Virus record (IMG/VR): IMGVR_UViG_3300027833_000187 | Span: 1 to 26,903 of that record | DNA from: a virus | Length of the DNA stretch: 26,903 nt | Strand: one strand, 5' to 3' | Shown here: positions 17,164 through 23,802 of the stretch, in pieces | Layout: every line of letters begins with the position of its first letter | Position numbering within the stretch: position 1 is the first letter of the stretch | The notes under the pieces: generated by a model | Seen by the model: the letters and a program-made list of their open reading frames with translations, nothing else | What the model was told of the DNA's origin: nothing | Databases searched by the model: none | Position numbers and translations under genes: made by a program

Positions 17164-17510
17164 CTGTTATCTCCATCACCCTTTAGCTGCCCACGCTCTG
17201 CACGGGAAGCTAATTTAGTTGCGTTATTATCTGCAATTATCGACAGCGGTTGTTGCATCAGTCGGGACATCTCAGAGATGAACCACAAGATATCACCGAG
17301 TTCATCGATGACTGCTTGTGTCTCAAAGGGTTTGTCCTTGCGGTAGAACTTGGCAATCTTACCAGCGAATTCACCAGCCTCTGCCACTAGCCCAAGCGAT
17401 AGATATTCTAATGCTCTTTCTTGAGGATAGATGGCAGTCTCGGCTGCAATCGTTTGGTACTGGTTGAAGGTTAGTTCATTGGTTGAAAAGTCTTCACGCC
17501 ATTTAGCCAT
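17160..17510 (-). CDS. mazG: MazG-like nucleotide pyrophosphohydrolase
   Basis: 116 residues from the chosen ATG. The MazG motif is complete: ExxE in LVAEAGEF (E44, E47) and ExxD in VIDELGDILWF (E70, D73), which bind Mg for hydrolysis of (d)NTPs to monophosphates. Phage versions are thought to clean up or recycle nucleotides, and may act on dNTPs freed from host DNA. An upstream in-frame TTG (17531) would add seven residues but is less likely. The chosen ATG overlaps the DUF3310 stop by 8 bases, with AGGG nine bases upstream. It is followed by RNR at a GTGA overlap. Confidence 0.9.
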   Translation of the reverse strand: MAKWREDFSTNELTFNQYQTIAAETAIYPQERALEYLSLGLVAEAGEFAGKIAKFYRKDKPFETQAVIDELGDILWFISEMSRLMQQPLSIIADNNATKLASRAERGQLKGDGDNR

Positions 17511-17748
17511 CAATGATATCCCTTCCCTCAATCTGATTGATACGCATCTCTGCGTAGCGCATTGCTTTCTTCAGGTCGGTCACCTCACTTTCAGCGTATG
17601 ACTTGCCTTCATATTTTTTATTACCAGCGCGACAGGCATACTTAATGATGTTGCCAACATGGAAAGGTAACTCATTTTGCATGATGAAATCTGCTGGCTG
17701 AACCATGAAGTCGGTGTAGTGGCTGGGATGTTTTACAGTGGTGTCCAA
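17503..17748 (-). CDS. DUF3310 family protein (T7 gp1.7-related)
   Basis: 81 residues. The N-terminal HPSHY (7-11), then FHVGNIIKYACRAGNK and VTDLKKAMRYAEMRI follow the DUF3310 pattern (H-P-x-H-Y ... G-N-x-x-K-Y-x-x-R ... D-L-x-K-A). T7 gp1.7, a nucleotide kinase, carries a related domain; whether this short version is enzymatic is not known from sequence. The only start that keeps the HPSHY motif is a TTG at 17748, with AGG seven bases upstream, overlapping the exonuclease stop by 16 bases. It sits with MazG, RNR and ThyX, consistent with a nucleotide-metabolism role. Confidence 0.82.
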   Translation of the reverse strand: MDTTVKHPSHYTDFMVQPADFIMQNELPFHVGNIIKYACRAGNKKYEGKSYAESEVTDLKKAMRYAEMRINQIEGRDIIDG

Positions 17749-18467
17749 GGTGTAACCTTTCCTGATTTGTCTATGTCAGATGCGTGGCAAATACGGGCAA
17801 CCTGTGCCTGTACCAGTGCGTGTTCTTCTGACAATTTTTTGGATTGAAATGCTTTGACTACTAGAGGCCAAAGGTCTTCAGGTTCTTTAGCTGGTGCCAG
17901 TATCTTGGTGGCAGTGACGGGGCCACACCCTGCCAGACCATCATAGTTGTCAGTCTTATCACCTGTCAGTGTCTGGTGCATGTGATAGTATGCAGCTTCA
18001 AAGACGTTGATACACCTGACCGCTGTGTCCTTTGCAGGATTGTACAACATAGCAGGTATGGTCTGTAGGTCTTTGTCCTCACTAACAATGATGGTGGTTG
18101 TAGGGTGTGTGGTAGCCTCAATGCCCAGTAGGTCATCAGCTTCCAAGTTGTCAGTGAGTACTGCACCCTGTTCCTCAATCATCCACTCTCTGACAGCCTG
18201 AAGTACCAGAGGTTTGCGGGTATCTTTCCTATTCTCTTTGTATGTCGGAAGGATATCTTTACGCCAGTTGTCTGGTCCTGTGAGATACAGTGTGTAGTCC
18301 TTACAAATCAGGTCACGCCTTACATTTGAGATATAAGTAAGGCATTGTTCGATGGCCTCATGCTCATACGCATGTAAGGTCCACAGCCCATCACCCCACT
18401 TGATTGGATGTTCAACTGCAGCGGCTGCTTTGAACGCTATGATGTCAGCATCAAACAGCAACCTCAT
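17733..18467 (-). CDS. 5'-3' exonuclease (gp6-like, FEN superfamily)
   Basis: 244 residues. Metal-binding acidic residues are in LLFDADI (D6, D8), NLEADDLLG (E109, D111, D112), SEDKDLQ (D131, D133) and TGDKTDNYDG (D170, D173). A basic YKENR helix at 77-81 and the GLAGCGPVTATKIL helix-three-turn-helix (about 177-190) complete the fold. T7 gp6 removes RNA primers and degrades host DNA to nucleotides. The ATG overlaps the previous stop as ATGA. In T7 gene 6 directly follows gene 5; here HNH, ThyX and a small ORF have been inserted between them. Confidence 0.92.
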   Translation of the reverse strand: MRLLFDADIIAFKAAAAVEHPIKWGDGLWTLHAYEHEAIEQCLTYISNVRRDLICKDYTLYLTGPDNWRKDILPTYKENRKDTRKPLVLQAVREWMIEEQGAVLTDNLEADDLLGIEATTHPTTTIIVSEDKDLQTIPAMLYNPAKDTAVRCINVFEAAYYHMHQTLTGDKTDNYDGLAGCGPVTATKILAPAKEPEDLWPLVVKAFQSKKLSEEHALVQAQVARICHASDIDKSGKVTPWTPL

Positions 18468-18679
18468 TGTGGCTTACCTACAAAAGGCATCACACTTAGG
18501 TCAGGCTTTCTCTTAGGCTGAACCCGTTCACTCAGAATGAAAGCTGTGTCCAAAAGAATACTTCTGAATGGGCAATCGTTATCCTGAATTCTTGCGGCCT
18601 GAATACATAACTCGCTCAGTACTTGTGTGGTTGCTAATAGTTCTGCGATGTCTACGCTTACTGCTAATTGTTCATCCAT
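18464..18679 (-). CDS. Small protein of unknown function (71 aa)
   Basis: 71 residues beginning MDEQLAVSVDIAELLATTQ. The first two thirds look like two amphipathic helices; the end (RVQPKRKPDLSVMPFVGKP) is basic and Pro-rich. No family recognised. AGGAG lies ten bases before the ATG, the start overlaps the thyX end by 8 bases and the stop overlaps the exonuclease ATG as ATGA, so it is firmly set in the operon between two conserved genes. Confidence 0.72.
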   Translation of the reverse strand: MDEQLAVSVDIAELLATTQVLSELCIQAARIQDNDCPFRSILLDTAFILSERVQPKRKPDLSVMPFVGKPQ

Positions 18680-19313
18680 TTCTGGTTAACTCCTGCCATG
18701 CGATTGGAAATAAAGACGCCATCTGTTCACCTAGTAGTTCGGCAAACTCTTGGACTTCGCGCTGGGCGTCAGGCTTGATGCGAAGGTTGTAGACACGGGA
18801 CCAGAACAGGAGACTGCCTGTCCATACCCACTCAGTGATGACACCTTGCGGTAAGATACCCCGCGCCTGTTCAGCACAAATTCCGAGTGCAACCATCTTG
18901 TTGTAGGTGGCAATCGCATCGATGCAGATGTCATGATATTCTTCTAGGAATTCCTCACTGCGCCTGTGTGCTTCAGGGTTAGACCCTTGCTTTACATCAG
19001 GTGCTGCAGACCTAAAGAAGTCAGGCTTCCAGTAGCTGGGTGAGGACTTCACATACCGTCTGCTTACTTCATTCCATGTTCCACCGACTTGGTGCTTTGC
19101 AAGTTGTCTGCTTATGAAGATGCTGGTGCTGCATCGGAATGTAGCTTGTGGATGTGAGAAGGGATGCAGGTGGTTCTCTCTTGCTAGGAATGCAATCAGC
19201 CCTGCGTTCCTTGCGGGTCCATAGTTCTCTGCTTGTTTGTCGAATGAGACCCGCGCTGCATCAGCAACTAGATCGTCATCGCCCATGTGGGTCATGTAGT
19301 GTATGTCAGTCAT
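18672..19313 (-). CDS. thyX: Flavin-dependent thymidylate synthase ThyX
   Basis: 213 residues, normal for ThyX, which makes dTMP from dUMP with FAD, NADPH and methylene-tetrahydrofolate. The signature region reads SRQLAKHQVGGTWNEVSRRYV (68-88): the usual RHRX7S is altered to KHQ with eight residues before Ser84, while NE-x-S-x-RY is kept. Downstream EQARGILPQGVITEW and LRIKPDAQREVQEFA match the substrate-binding part. AGGA is seven bases before the ATG. It lies between polymerase/HNH and the exonuclease and complements RNR by supplying thymidine nucleotides. Confidence 0.93.
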   Translation of the reverse strand: MTDIHYMTHMGDDDLVADAARVSFDKQAENYGPARNAGLIAFLARENHLHPFSHPQATFRCSTSIFISRQLAKHQVGGTWNEVSRRYVKSSPSYWKPDFFRSAAPDVKQGSNPEAHRRSEEFLEEYHDICIDAIATYNKMVALGICAEQARGILPQGVITEWVWTGSLLFWSRVYNLRIKPDAQREVQEFAELLGEQMASLFPIAWQELTRNG

Positions 19314-19329
19314 GTCTAGTTCCTAATGA

Positions 19330-19716
19330 TTAATGGTTAGATTTGATAAAGCGAGGGTCATTCTCGTAGTGTACTATTCGATGACAACAGGCGCACAGCA
19401 GCGCACACTTGTCAGCTTCAGCTAGTATCCTAGACCACTGCAGGTCTAAGTTACTTGAGTGCAGGGTGAATGATTTCTGCGTTGGGTCTATGTGATGGAA
19501 GTCATAGGCGGCAGGGTGATGCTCAGTATTACATCGCTCACACTTGCCACCTTTGTACTGGATAAGGCCCAGCTTTCTCTGCCTTCGCCTCTGCTGTTTA
19601 TCAGTGGGTATCGTACCATGTGCGTCCGACTTTGTACTCTCCATCGATGGGGATTTTAAAGTTGAAGTGTTCTCCTGCTTGTTGAAAAGATCGTACTGCT
19701 TCTCTTCCGATTTCAT
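19330..19716 (-). CDS. HNH endonuclease
   Basis: 128 residues. The C-terminal part (50-120) has the layout of a zinc-stabilised HNH nuclease: CERC (59-62), DFHHIDP (H74, H75) and CALLCACCHRIVHYE (C108, C111, H112, H116). Residues 1-45 are charged and unstructured. The ATG has AGGA eight bases upstream but lies 116 bases inside the 3' end of the DNA polymerase gene, in another frame; an internal ATG at 19644 has no ribosome site. Free-standing HNH genes next to phage DNA polymerase genes are often homing endonucleases that spread by cutting related phages. That role is inference here. Confidence 0.88.
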   Translation of the reverse strand: MKSEEKQYDLFNKQENTSTLKSPSMESTKSDAHGTIPTDKQQRRRQRKLGLIQYKGGKCERCNTEHHPAAYDFHHIDPTQKSFTLHSSNLDLQWSRILAEADKCALLCACCHRIVHYENDPRFIKSNH

Positions 19717-21379
19717 CTGCTATTTCCTGACGGGCTATTAGCTGCACCTCGTCATGGACATGAGCCACAAGAGCGTAGTCTTTGCCAAAAGCGTAGCCCT
19801 TTGTGGTTAGATTTTGATACAGGATTACTGTTGCTTTCTTAGCAAGCAGCGCACCTGCGCTCTGTAACAACATGTTGAGTGCTGAGTGGGGTGAGCGAAT
19901 GGGTAGCTGTCTGCCATCCAATCCTTTTAGGTAACCGTTTAGTTTTGCCCTAAATAAAACTCTCTCACGCAGCAGCTTGAGTGCTGGTGTAGCTTCCATA
20001 AACTTAGCGATTAACTGTCTGCCTACCTTGTCATCACCGCCAACTATAGAACCTATACGCTCCGCACCTCCACCGTAGAGGAATGCGTAGATAAATGTTT
20101 TCGATTGGTTACGTGAACTTAGACCAGCAGCCTTCTGGTTCACTGTGTGAATGTCACCATTTAAGATGACATCAGCATACGCACCACCATCATATTTCCA
20201 CATGAACTGGGCAAGACATCTTAACTCCAAGCCAGATAAATCAGCACCTACTAATGCATAGCCTTCAGGTGCATGGAACAAGGCACGGCACTCTGCACCG
20301 TATGGCGAGTTGATGCTAGGTGTCTGGCTGACGTTAGGTTTTGAATGCGTACACCTGCCAGTTGCAGCACCATTGGTGTTGACCCTGCCATGTATCTTCC
20401 CATCCTTCACCATCTTCAGCCACGCATTGTTACCTGTTGCCAGCATACCAATACGCTTGTTGATTAGCATAACCTCCGAGAGAATAACTGCTTCTGGATA
20501 GTCCAGTTTAGACAGAACACTTTCATCAACCTGTGGCTTACCGCTGGGTGTGTATAGGGTAGGAACCCAGCCGCGAACCTTCTGCAATCTATCGGCAATC
20601 TGGTCACGGGAGGCAGCATTGAACACAACGTCTTTGACCTTGTAGGTCTTGACGCCCTTCACATATCCTCTGGTCTTGTTGTTGGCCTTGGGTGTGAATG
20701 GTTCCTTAACCTGCCACGGTGGGAAAGACTTCTGCAACTCAGCTTCTAGTTCAGCATGTCTGCTTTGCAGTGTAGCCAGCAGCTTGTGTGCTGCATCCTC
20801 ATTGAAGTTAAATCCTTGGGCTTCCTGCTTCAGGATGATAGCAGCAAAGTCATGCTCTAGCTTGATACTCTCTGCTGTTGGTTTCTTAGACAGCATCAGT
20901 TTGTATAGCTGCAGGTTCAGGTGACAGTCCTGTTCACAGTAGTCCTGCATTTCTTTAGACCACTGAGCAAACTTCTCAACACTGTATTCAAAGTCACCCT
21001 TGTAGTTACCAAGCCTATGACCCCATGCCTTTAAGCTGTGACTGCCGATCAGTCTGCCCGTGACTTTCTTTTCCCTGAAGTCATCACCCTTCAAGTCCGA
21101 CCAGATCAGGCGGGACATCAGCAGGGTGTCATGTATCTCACCAGTGAACTTAAAGCCGTACAGCTTCTCAAGCTGCGGGAGGTCGTAGCCCATGATGTTG
21201 TGGCCTGTCAGGATGTCAGCCTGTGACATCATGTGAAGCCCTTCATCGATAGGCATGTAGCCTTTCTGGTTGTCAGCGCAGCTTACCTTAACGCCACTGT
21301 TCACATCAATGATAACGATGGAGTGACACACGGTTGCATCAAGACCATCAGTCTCAATGTCGAACAGTAGGTTAATCAT
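19601..21379 (-). CDS. Family A DNA polymerase with 3'-5' exonuclease (gp5-like)
   Basis: 592 residues (T7 gp5: 704). Proofreading motifs: LLFDIETDG (D7, E9), LTGHNIMGYDLPQL (D66) and YCEQDC (D151). Polymerase motifs: A in GADLSGLELR (D380), B in RNQSKTFIYAFLYGGG (R423, K427, Y431, Y435) and C in VHDEVQ (H542, D543). Tyr431 corresponds to E. coli Pol I F762 and T7 Y526, the state common in virulent phages. Between FPPW (219-222) and VVFN (251-254) there are only 28 residues, where T7 has its thioredoxin-binding segment. The ATG overlaps the transporter stop as ATGA. Followed by the overlapping HNH gene. Confidence 0.96.
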   Translation of the reverse strand: MINLLFDIETDGLDATVCHSIVIIDVNSGVKVSCADNQKGYMPIDEGLHMMSQADILTGHNIMGYDLPQLEKLYGFKFTGEIHDTLLMSRLIWSDLKGDDFREKKVTGRLIGSHSLKAWGHRLGNYKGDFEYSVEKFAQWSKEMQDYCEQDCHLNLQLYKLMLSKKPTAESIKLEHDFAAIILKQEAQGFNFNEDAAHKLLATLQSRHAELEAELQKSFPPWQVKEPFTPKANNKTRGYVKGVKTYKVKDVVFNAASRDQIADRLQKVRGWVPTLYTPSGKPQVDESVLSKLDYPEAVILSEVMLINKRIGMLATGNNAWLKMVKDGKIHGRVNTNGAATGRCTHSKPNVSQTPSINSPYGAECRALFHAPEGYALVGADLSGLELRCLAQFMWKYDGGAYADVILNGDIHTVNQKAAGLSSRNQSKTFIYAFLYGGGAERIGSIVGGDDKVGRQLIAKFMEATPALKLLRERVLFRAKLNGYLKGLDGRQLPIRSPHSALNMLLQSAGALLAKKATVILYQNLTTKGYAFGKDYALVAHVHDEVQLIARQEIADEIGREAVRSFQQAGEHFNFKIPIDGEYKVGRTWYDTH

Positions 21380-21385
21380 GGTACT
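21366..21385. repeat. 20-bp direct repeat, copy at the polymerase start
   Basis: The minus strand reads AGTACCATGATTAACCTACT. It matches the copy at 21797-21816 at 17 of 20 positions, 431 bp apart. Both copies sit over a CCATGA stop/start overlap in the same phase, one at each edge of the transporter gene. Confidence 0.75.
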
Positions 21386-21810
21386 ATTCTCCCAACAAAC
21401 TTAGATATGTGATTGACAAACGGCAGTAGACTAGCAGCCATCAAAAGGTTCACGCCTGTATGGACTAGAGCGATACGAAGTGTGTCACCTTTTGGCATTC
21501 CATCAGAGACTAACAATCCTGCCAGCCAGATGGTCCCTGTTGTACCAATGTTAGCACCTAAGACACATGCAATTGCTGCAGGTAAAGGTACTGCACCAGA
21601 TGCAACTAGCGCGATGATGGCAGTGGTAGATAGAGAACTACTCTGCCATGCCAAGGTCATAACAATGCCACCAAAGAACATGTAAATTGGGTTAGCTATG
21701 AACCACTGTAGGTGGTCGATGTTACCCATAGATTTCATGCCACCTGAAAACATTTTAAGACCAATGTAAAAGATGACTAGACCAACACTAATCTGTACTA
21801 GATTAATCAT
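21376..21810 (-). CDS. Half-length Na+/phosphate cotransporter-like membrane protein (NptA/PF02690 type)
   Basis: 144 residues from the chosen ATG; an upstream in-frame start at 21900 would run antisense of nothing but through the preceding small gene and is rejected. It carries one repeat unit of the Na/Pi-cotransporter family: GGMKSMG (23-29), the QSSSLSTTA motif (56-64), LGANIGTTGT (84-93) and a final ALVHTGVNLLMAASLLPF helix (114-131). About four to five membrane segments are visible (4-22, 41-55, 60-74, 78-100, 111-131). Full transporters have two such repeats, so this might act as a dimer, pair with a host half or modify phosphate uptake. It overlaps the 55-aa gene (ATGA) upstream and the polymerase (ATGA) downstream. 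AAAGG lies nine bases before the ATG. Confidence 0.85.
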   Translation of the reverse strand: MINLVQISVGLVIFYIGLKMFSGGMKSMGNIDHLQWFIANPIYMFFGGIVMTLAWQSSSLSTTAIIALVASGAVPLPAAIACVLGANIGTTGTIWLAGLLVSDGMPKGDTLRIALVHTGVNLLMAASLLPFVNHISKFVGRIVP

Positions 21811-21816
21811 GGTGCT
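21797..21816. repeat. 20-bp direct repeat, copy at the transporter start
   Basis: The minus strand reads AGCACCATGATTAATCTAGT, partner of the copy at 21366-21385. The repeat includes the last codons of the 55-aa gene and the first codons of the transporter; together the two copies bracket the transporter exactly. Confidence 0.75.
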
Positions 21817-21974
21817 GTACCTTTCCAGAGTTTTAGCTGTGCCTTCAGCTTGCCGTTGCGGATGACTAGAAGTTTTGCTTCGCTTTCCCAGTAGTCGCAT
21901 TCACGTTGCTGGGTCTTGATGTACTCTTCCAGTTCGGCACACTTCTCGTGCCAGTACTTATCTTTAAAAGTCAT
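21807..21974 (-). CDS. Small helical, charged protein of unknown function (55 aa)
   Basis: A 55-codon frame filling the space between primase-helicase and the transporter. It begins MTFKDKYWHEKCAELEEYI and continues as one Glu/Lys-rich helix with heptad-like Leu/Tyr/Trp spacing, ending LKLWKGTAP; a coiled coil is likely. The ATG lies 11 bases inside the primase-helicase gene, with GAGG nine bases upstream (within the acidic tail codons). Its TGA overlaps the transporter ATG as ATGA. No family recognised. Position between helicase and polymerase suggests a replication accessory role, but that is only inference. Confidence 0.72.
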   Translation of the reverse strand: MTFKDKYWHEKCAELEEYIKTQQRECDYWESEAKLLVIRNGKLKAQLKLWKGTAP

Positions 21975-23598
21975 CCTGTTCTTCCTCTACTTCAAAGACA
22001 CTAGCTTGTGTCACTTCAGTCATCCTGCCTGTGTCGATGTTGTAGTTAAGCAAGCATCCGATACCCGTCTCACCGCTGAACCTGTTCTTCAGGACACGCA
22101 CGGTAGATTGGTTGGGGTTGTCACCCTGCTGGTCACGCTCAACCGACAGACACATGTCTGATAGCTGGGCGATACTTGCAGAGCCACGCAGGGAATTGAG
22201 TGTAACCTCAAGGCCATTCTCCCAGCCACGTTCACCAGATGGGCGGCGTAGGTGGGACACAAGGATAAGGCCAATGCCTGTCTCTTCACACAATGACCGT
22301 AGCTTGGTCATTACAACGTCGATGTTCTTTCGTTCATCACCGTCATCGATACCACTGACCACGATAGATAGGTGGTCAAGTATCACATAAGATACTCCAC
22401 AACCTTTGGCTAAGTAGCGTACTTTGTTAAGTAAGTTGTCTGTCTCTAGCGACCCAAAGTGGTCATAAAGATATACGCTACCGCTGCCAACTGTAAGATC
22501 AAAAGCAGATCGTAAGTCATCGTCTGATACTCCTTCTTTCGTGAGGTGTAATGGCTTGTCTAAAGCCAACCCCATGAGGCCAAGGGCGGTGCGCTTCACG
22601 TTCTCTTCTAGCGCAATGTAGCCAATAGATTGGCCTTGGTTGATAAGGTGGTATGCAATCTCTTTGCACACCTGCGATTTACCTACGCCACTGCCAGCAC
22701 AGATGGTCACCAGTTCACCTCGACGTATGCCGTGTGTCTTGATGTTCAGCGATTGGAATGGGTAGGGAATAGACGGGGTGTCAGCATCTATAGATACGTC
22801 ATCCCATAGGTCTGTACCTGCAAGGATACCATCAGGTCGATGGACCTTCGCTTGCCACATGGCATCGATCAGTTCTTTGGTGCGCCCAGCCACCAGCATT
22901 TCGTTGGGGTCTTTGAGTGGCAGGGTGGCGATGGCAGCTTTGCTTGGGGTTAGCAGTTCAGCAATCTCTACGCTTGCCGCACGGCCTACATCATCGTTGT
23001 CCAGCATGATAATCACACGGTCAAAACTCTCAACGAATTCAAGTGAGTTTTGCACCGCACGTTTAGCACCCTGACAACCGTTGGGAACTGACACCACAGG
23101 GAAGCGATTGCCCTGTGCTTGGCTCATAGAACAGGCATCAATTTCACCCTCTACAATCACCAACATTTTAGCGTTGCCAGCAGACCAGAGGTGCTGCCCG
23201 TACAGGCCAGCAGCCTTGGTGTCACCTAAGAACTTGAAGCCCTTGTCAGCGAAGCGCAGCTTCTGTGCTACCACCTGACCTGAGTTGTTGCGGTAGTTAG
23301 CAACATGACAGGGCTGACCGTTGTACTCACCAATGTTATAACCAAATTTCTTGCAGGTTTCTTCAGTCAGCTTGCGCCGTGGCAGAGCCTGTGGTTCGCC
23401 AATGGCGATAAGATTAGTCTGCATTTTTTGAGATACCTTTCGGACAGGTGCGGTGGAACTGTCACGGGATGACTTATTCACCCCGCAACTGAAGCAGTGA
23501 CTGCCATTGCTGTAGACCCCCAGTGCATCTGAAGAACCACAGTCAGGGCAGCTTTCATGGCCGAAGAATTCAGCCTCTTGCGAGTTTATATTCTGCAT
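21964..23598 (-). CDS. Primase-helicase (gp4-like)
   Basis: 544 residues (T7 gp4: 566). N-terminal primase: zinc site CPDC and CFSC (C17, C20, C35, C38), TOPRIM residues E150 in VIVEGEIDA and D200/D202 in MLDNDDVGR. C-terminal DnaB/RecA-type helicase: Walker A GSGVGKS (302-308), EEN at 331-333, Walker B VILDH (D408), H449 in VSHLRRPSGE and the arginine-finger-like KNRFSGETG at 504-512. The acidic tail EEEQDDF ends in Phe, as in T7, where this residue contacts the polymerase. So the full-length bifunctional form is present. Start ATG has GGGG about five bases upstream and overlaps the HTH gene by 29 bases. Confidence 0.96.
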   Translation of the reverse strand: MQNINSQEAEFFGHESCPDCGSSDALGVYSNGSHCFSCGVNKSSRDSSTAPVRKVSQKMQTNLIAIGEPQALPRRKLTEETCKKFGYNIGEYNGQPCHVANYRNNSGQVVAQKLRFADKGFKFLGDTKAAGLYGQHLWSAGNAKMLVIVEGEIDACSMSQAQGNRFPVVSVPNGCQGAKRAVQNSLEFVESFDRVIIMLDNDDVGRAASVEIAELLTPSKAAIATLPLKDPNEMLVAGRTKELIDAMWQAKVHRPDGILAGTDLWDDVSIDADTPSIPYPFQSLNIKTHGIRRGELVTICAGSGVGKSQVCKEIAYHLINQGQSIGYIALEENVKRTALGLMGLALDKPLHLTKEGVSDDDLRSAFDLTVGSGSVYLYDHFGSLETDNLLNKVRYLAKGCGVSYVILDHLSIVVSGIDDGDERKNIDVVMTKLRSLCEETGIGLILVSHLRRPSGERGWENGLEVTLNSLRGSASIAQLSDMCLSVERDQQGDNPNQSTVRVLKNRFSGETGIGCLLNYNIDTGRMTEVTQASVFEVEEEQDDF

Positions 23599-23770
23599 AC
23601 TTGGCCCCTGATGGTGCTGTCTTCATGTTCATCACGATGTCAGTGCCAGCGTTCTTCAGCCGATTTACAACAGCAGCCAACCGCCAGATGTTGTAGTTCG
23701 ATTGGGCTTCCAGTGGGCTGATAGAACCAAAGGTGTTGAGGTGCTTAGTAACTGTTTGCATTTGTGTCAT
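23570..23770 (-). CDS. Small helix-turn-helix protein (HTH_39-like, 66 aa)
   Basis: 66 residues from an ATG with GGAG six bases upstream; the longer frame begins at a TTG four codons earlier and is less likely. The sequence HLNTFGSISPLEAQSNYNIWRL, then VNRLKNAGTDIV and GAKYAEYKL, fits the phage winged-helix domain HTH_39 (SITPLEAL..GI-RLAA.I..L...G..I pattern). Such domains usually bind DNA, but most phage examples have no known job. It is the first gene after promoter 2, directly upstream of primase-helicase (29-base overlap), so it may regulate replication or transcription. T7 has no counterpart here. Confidence 0.82.
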   Translation of the reverse strand: MTQMQTVTKHLNTFGSISPLEAQSNYNIWRLAAVVNRLKNAGTDIVMNMKTAPSGAKYAEYKLARG

Positions 23771-23802
23771 GCGTATCTCCAAGATGTCTGGGATTTAAAG
23801 AA

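Noticed and set aside
17511-17531. Upstream TTG start for MazG
   Set aside because: The ATG at 17510 is better placed, overlaps the DUF3310 stop by 8 bases and loses no conserved residue.
21811-21900. Longer start for the transporter, adding 30 residues
   Set aside because: The extra residues are charged and come from the overlapping 55-aa gene; the ATG at 21810 has a ribosome site and starts directly at the first membrane segment.
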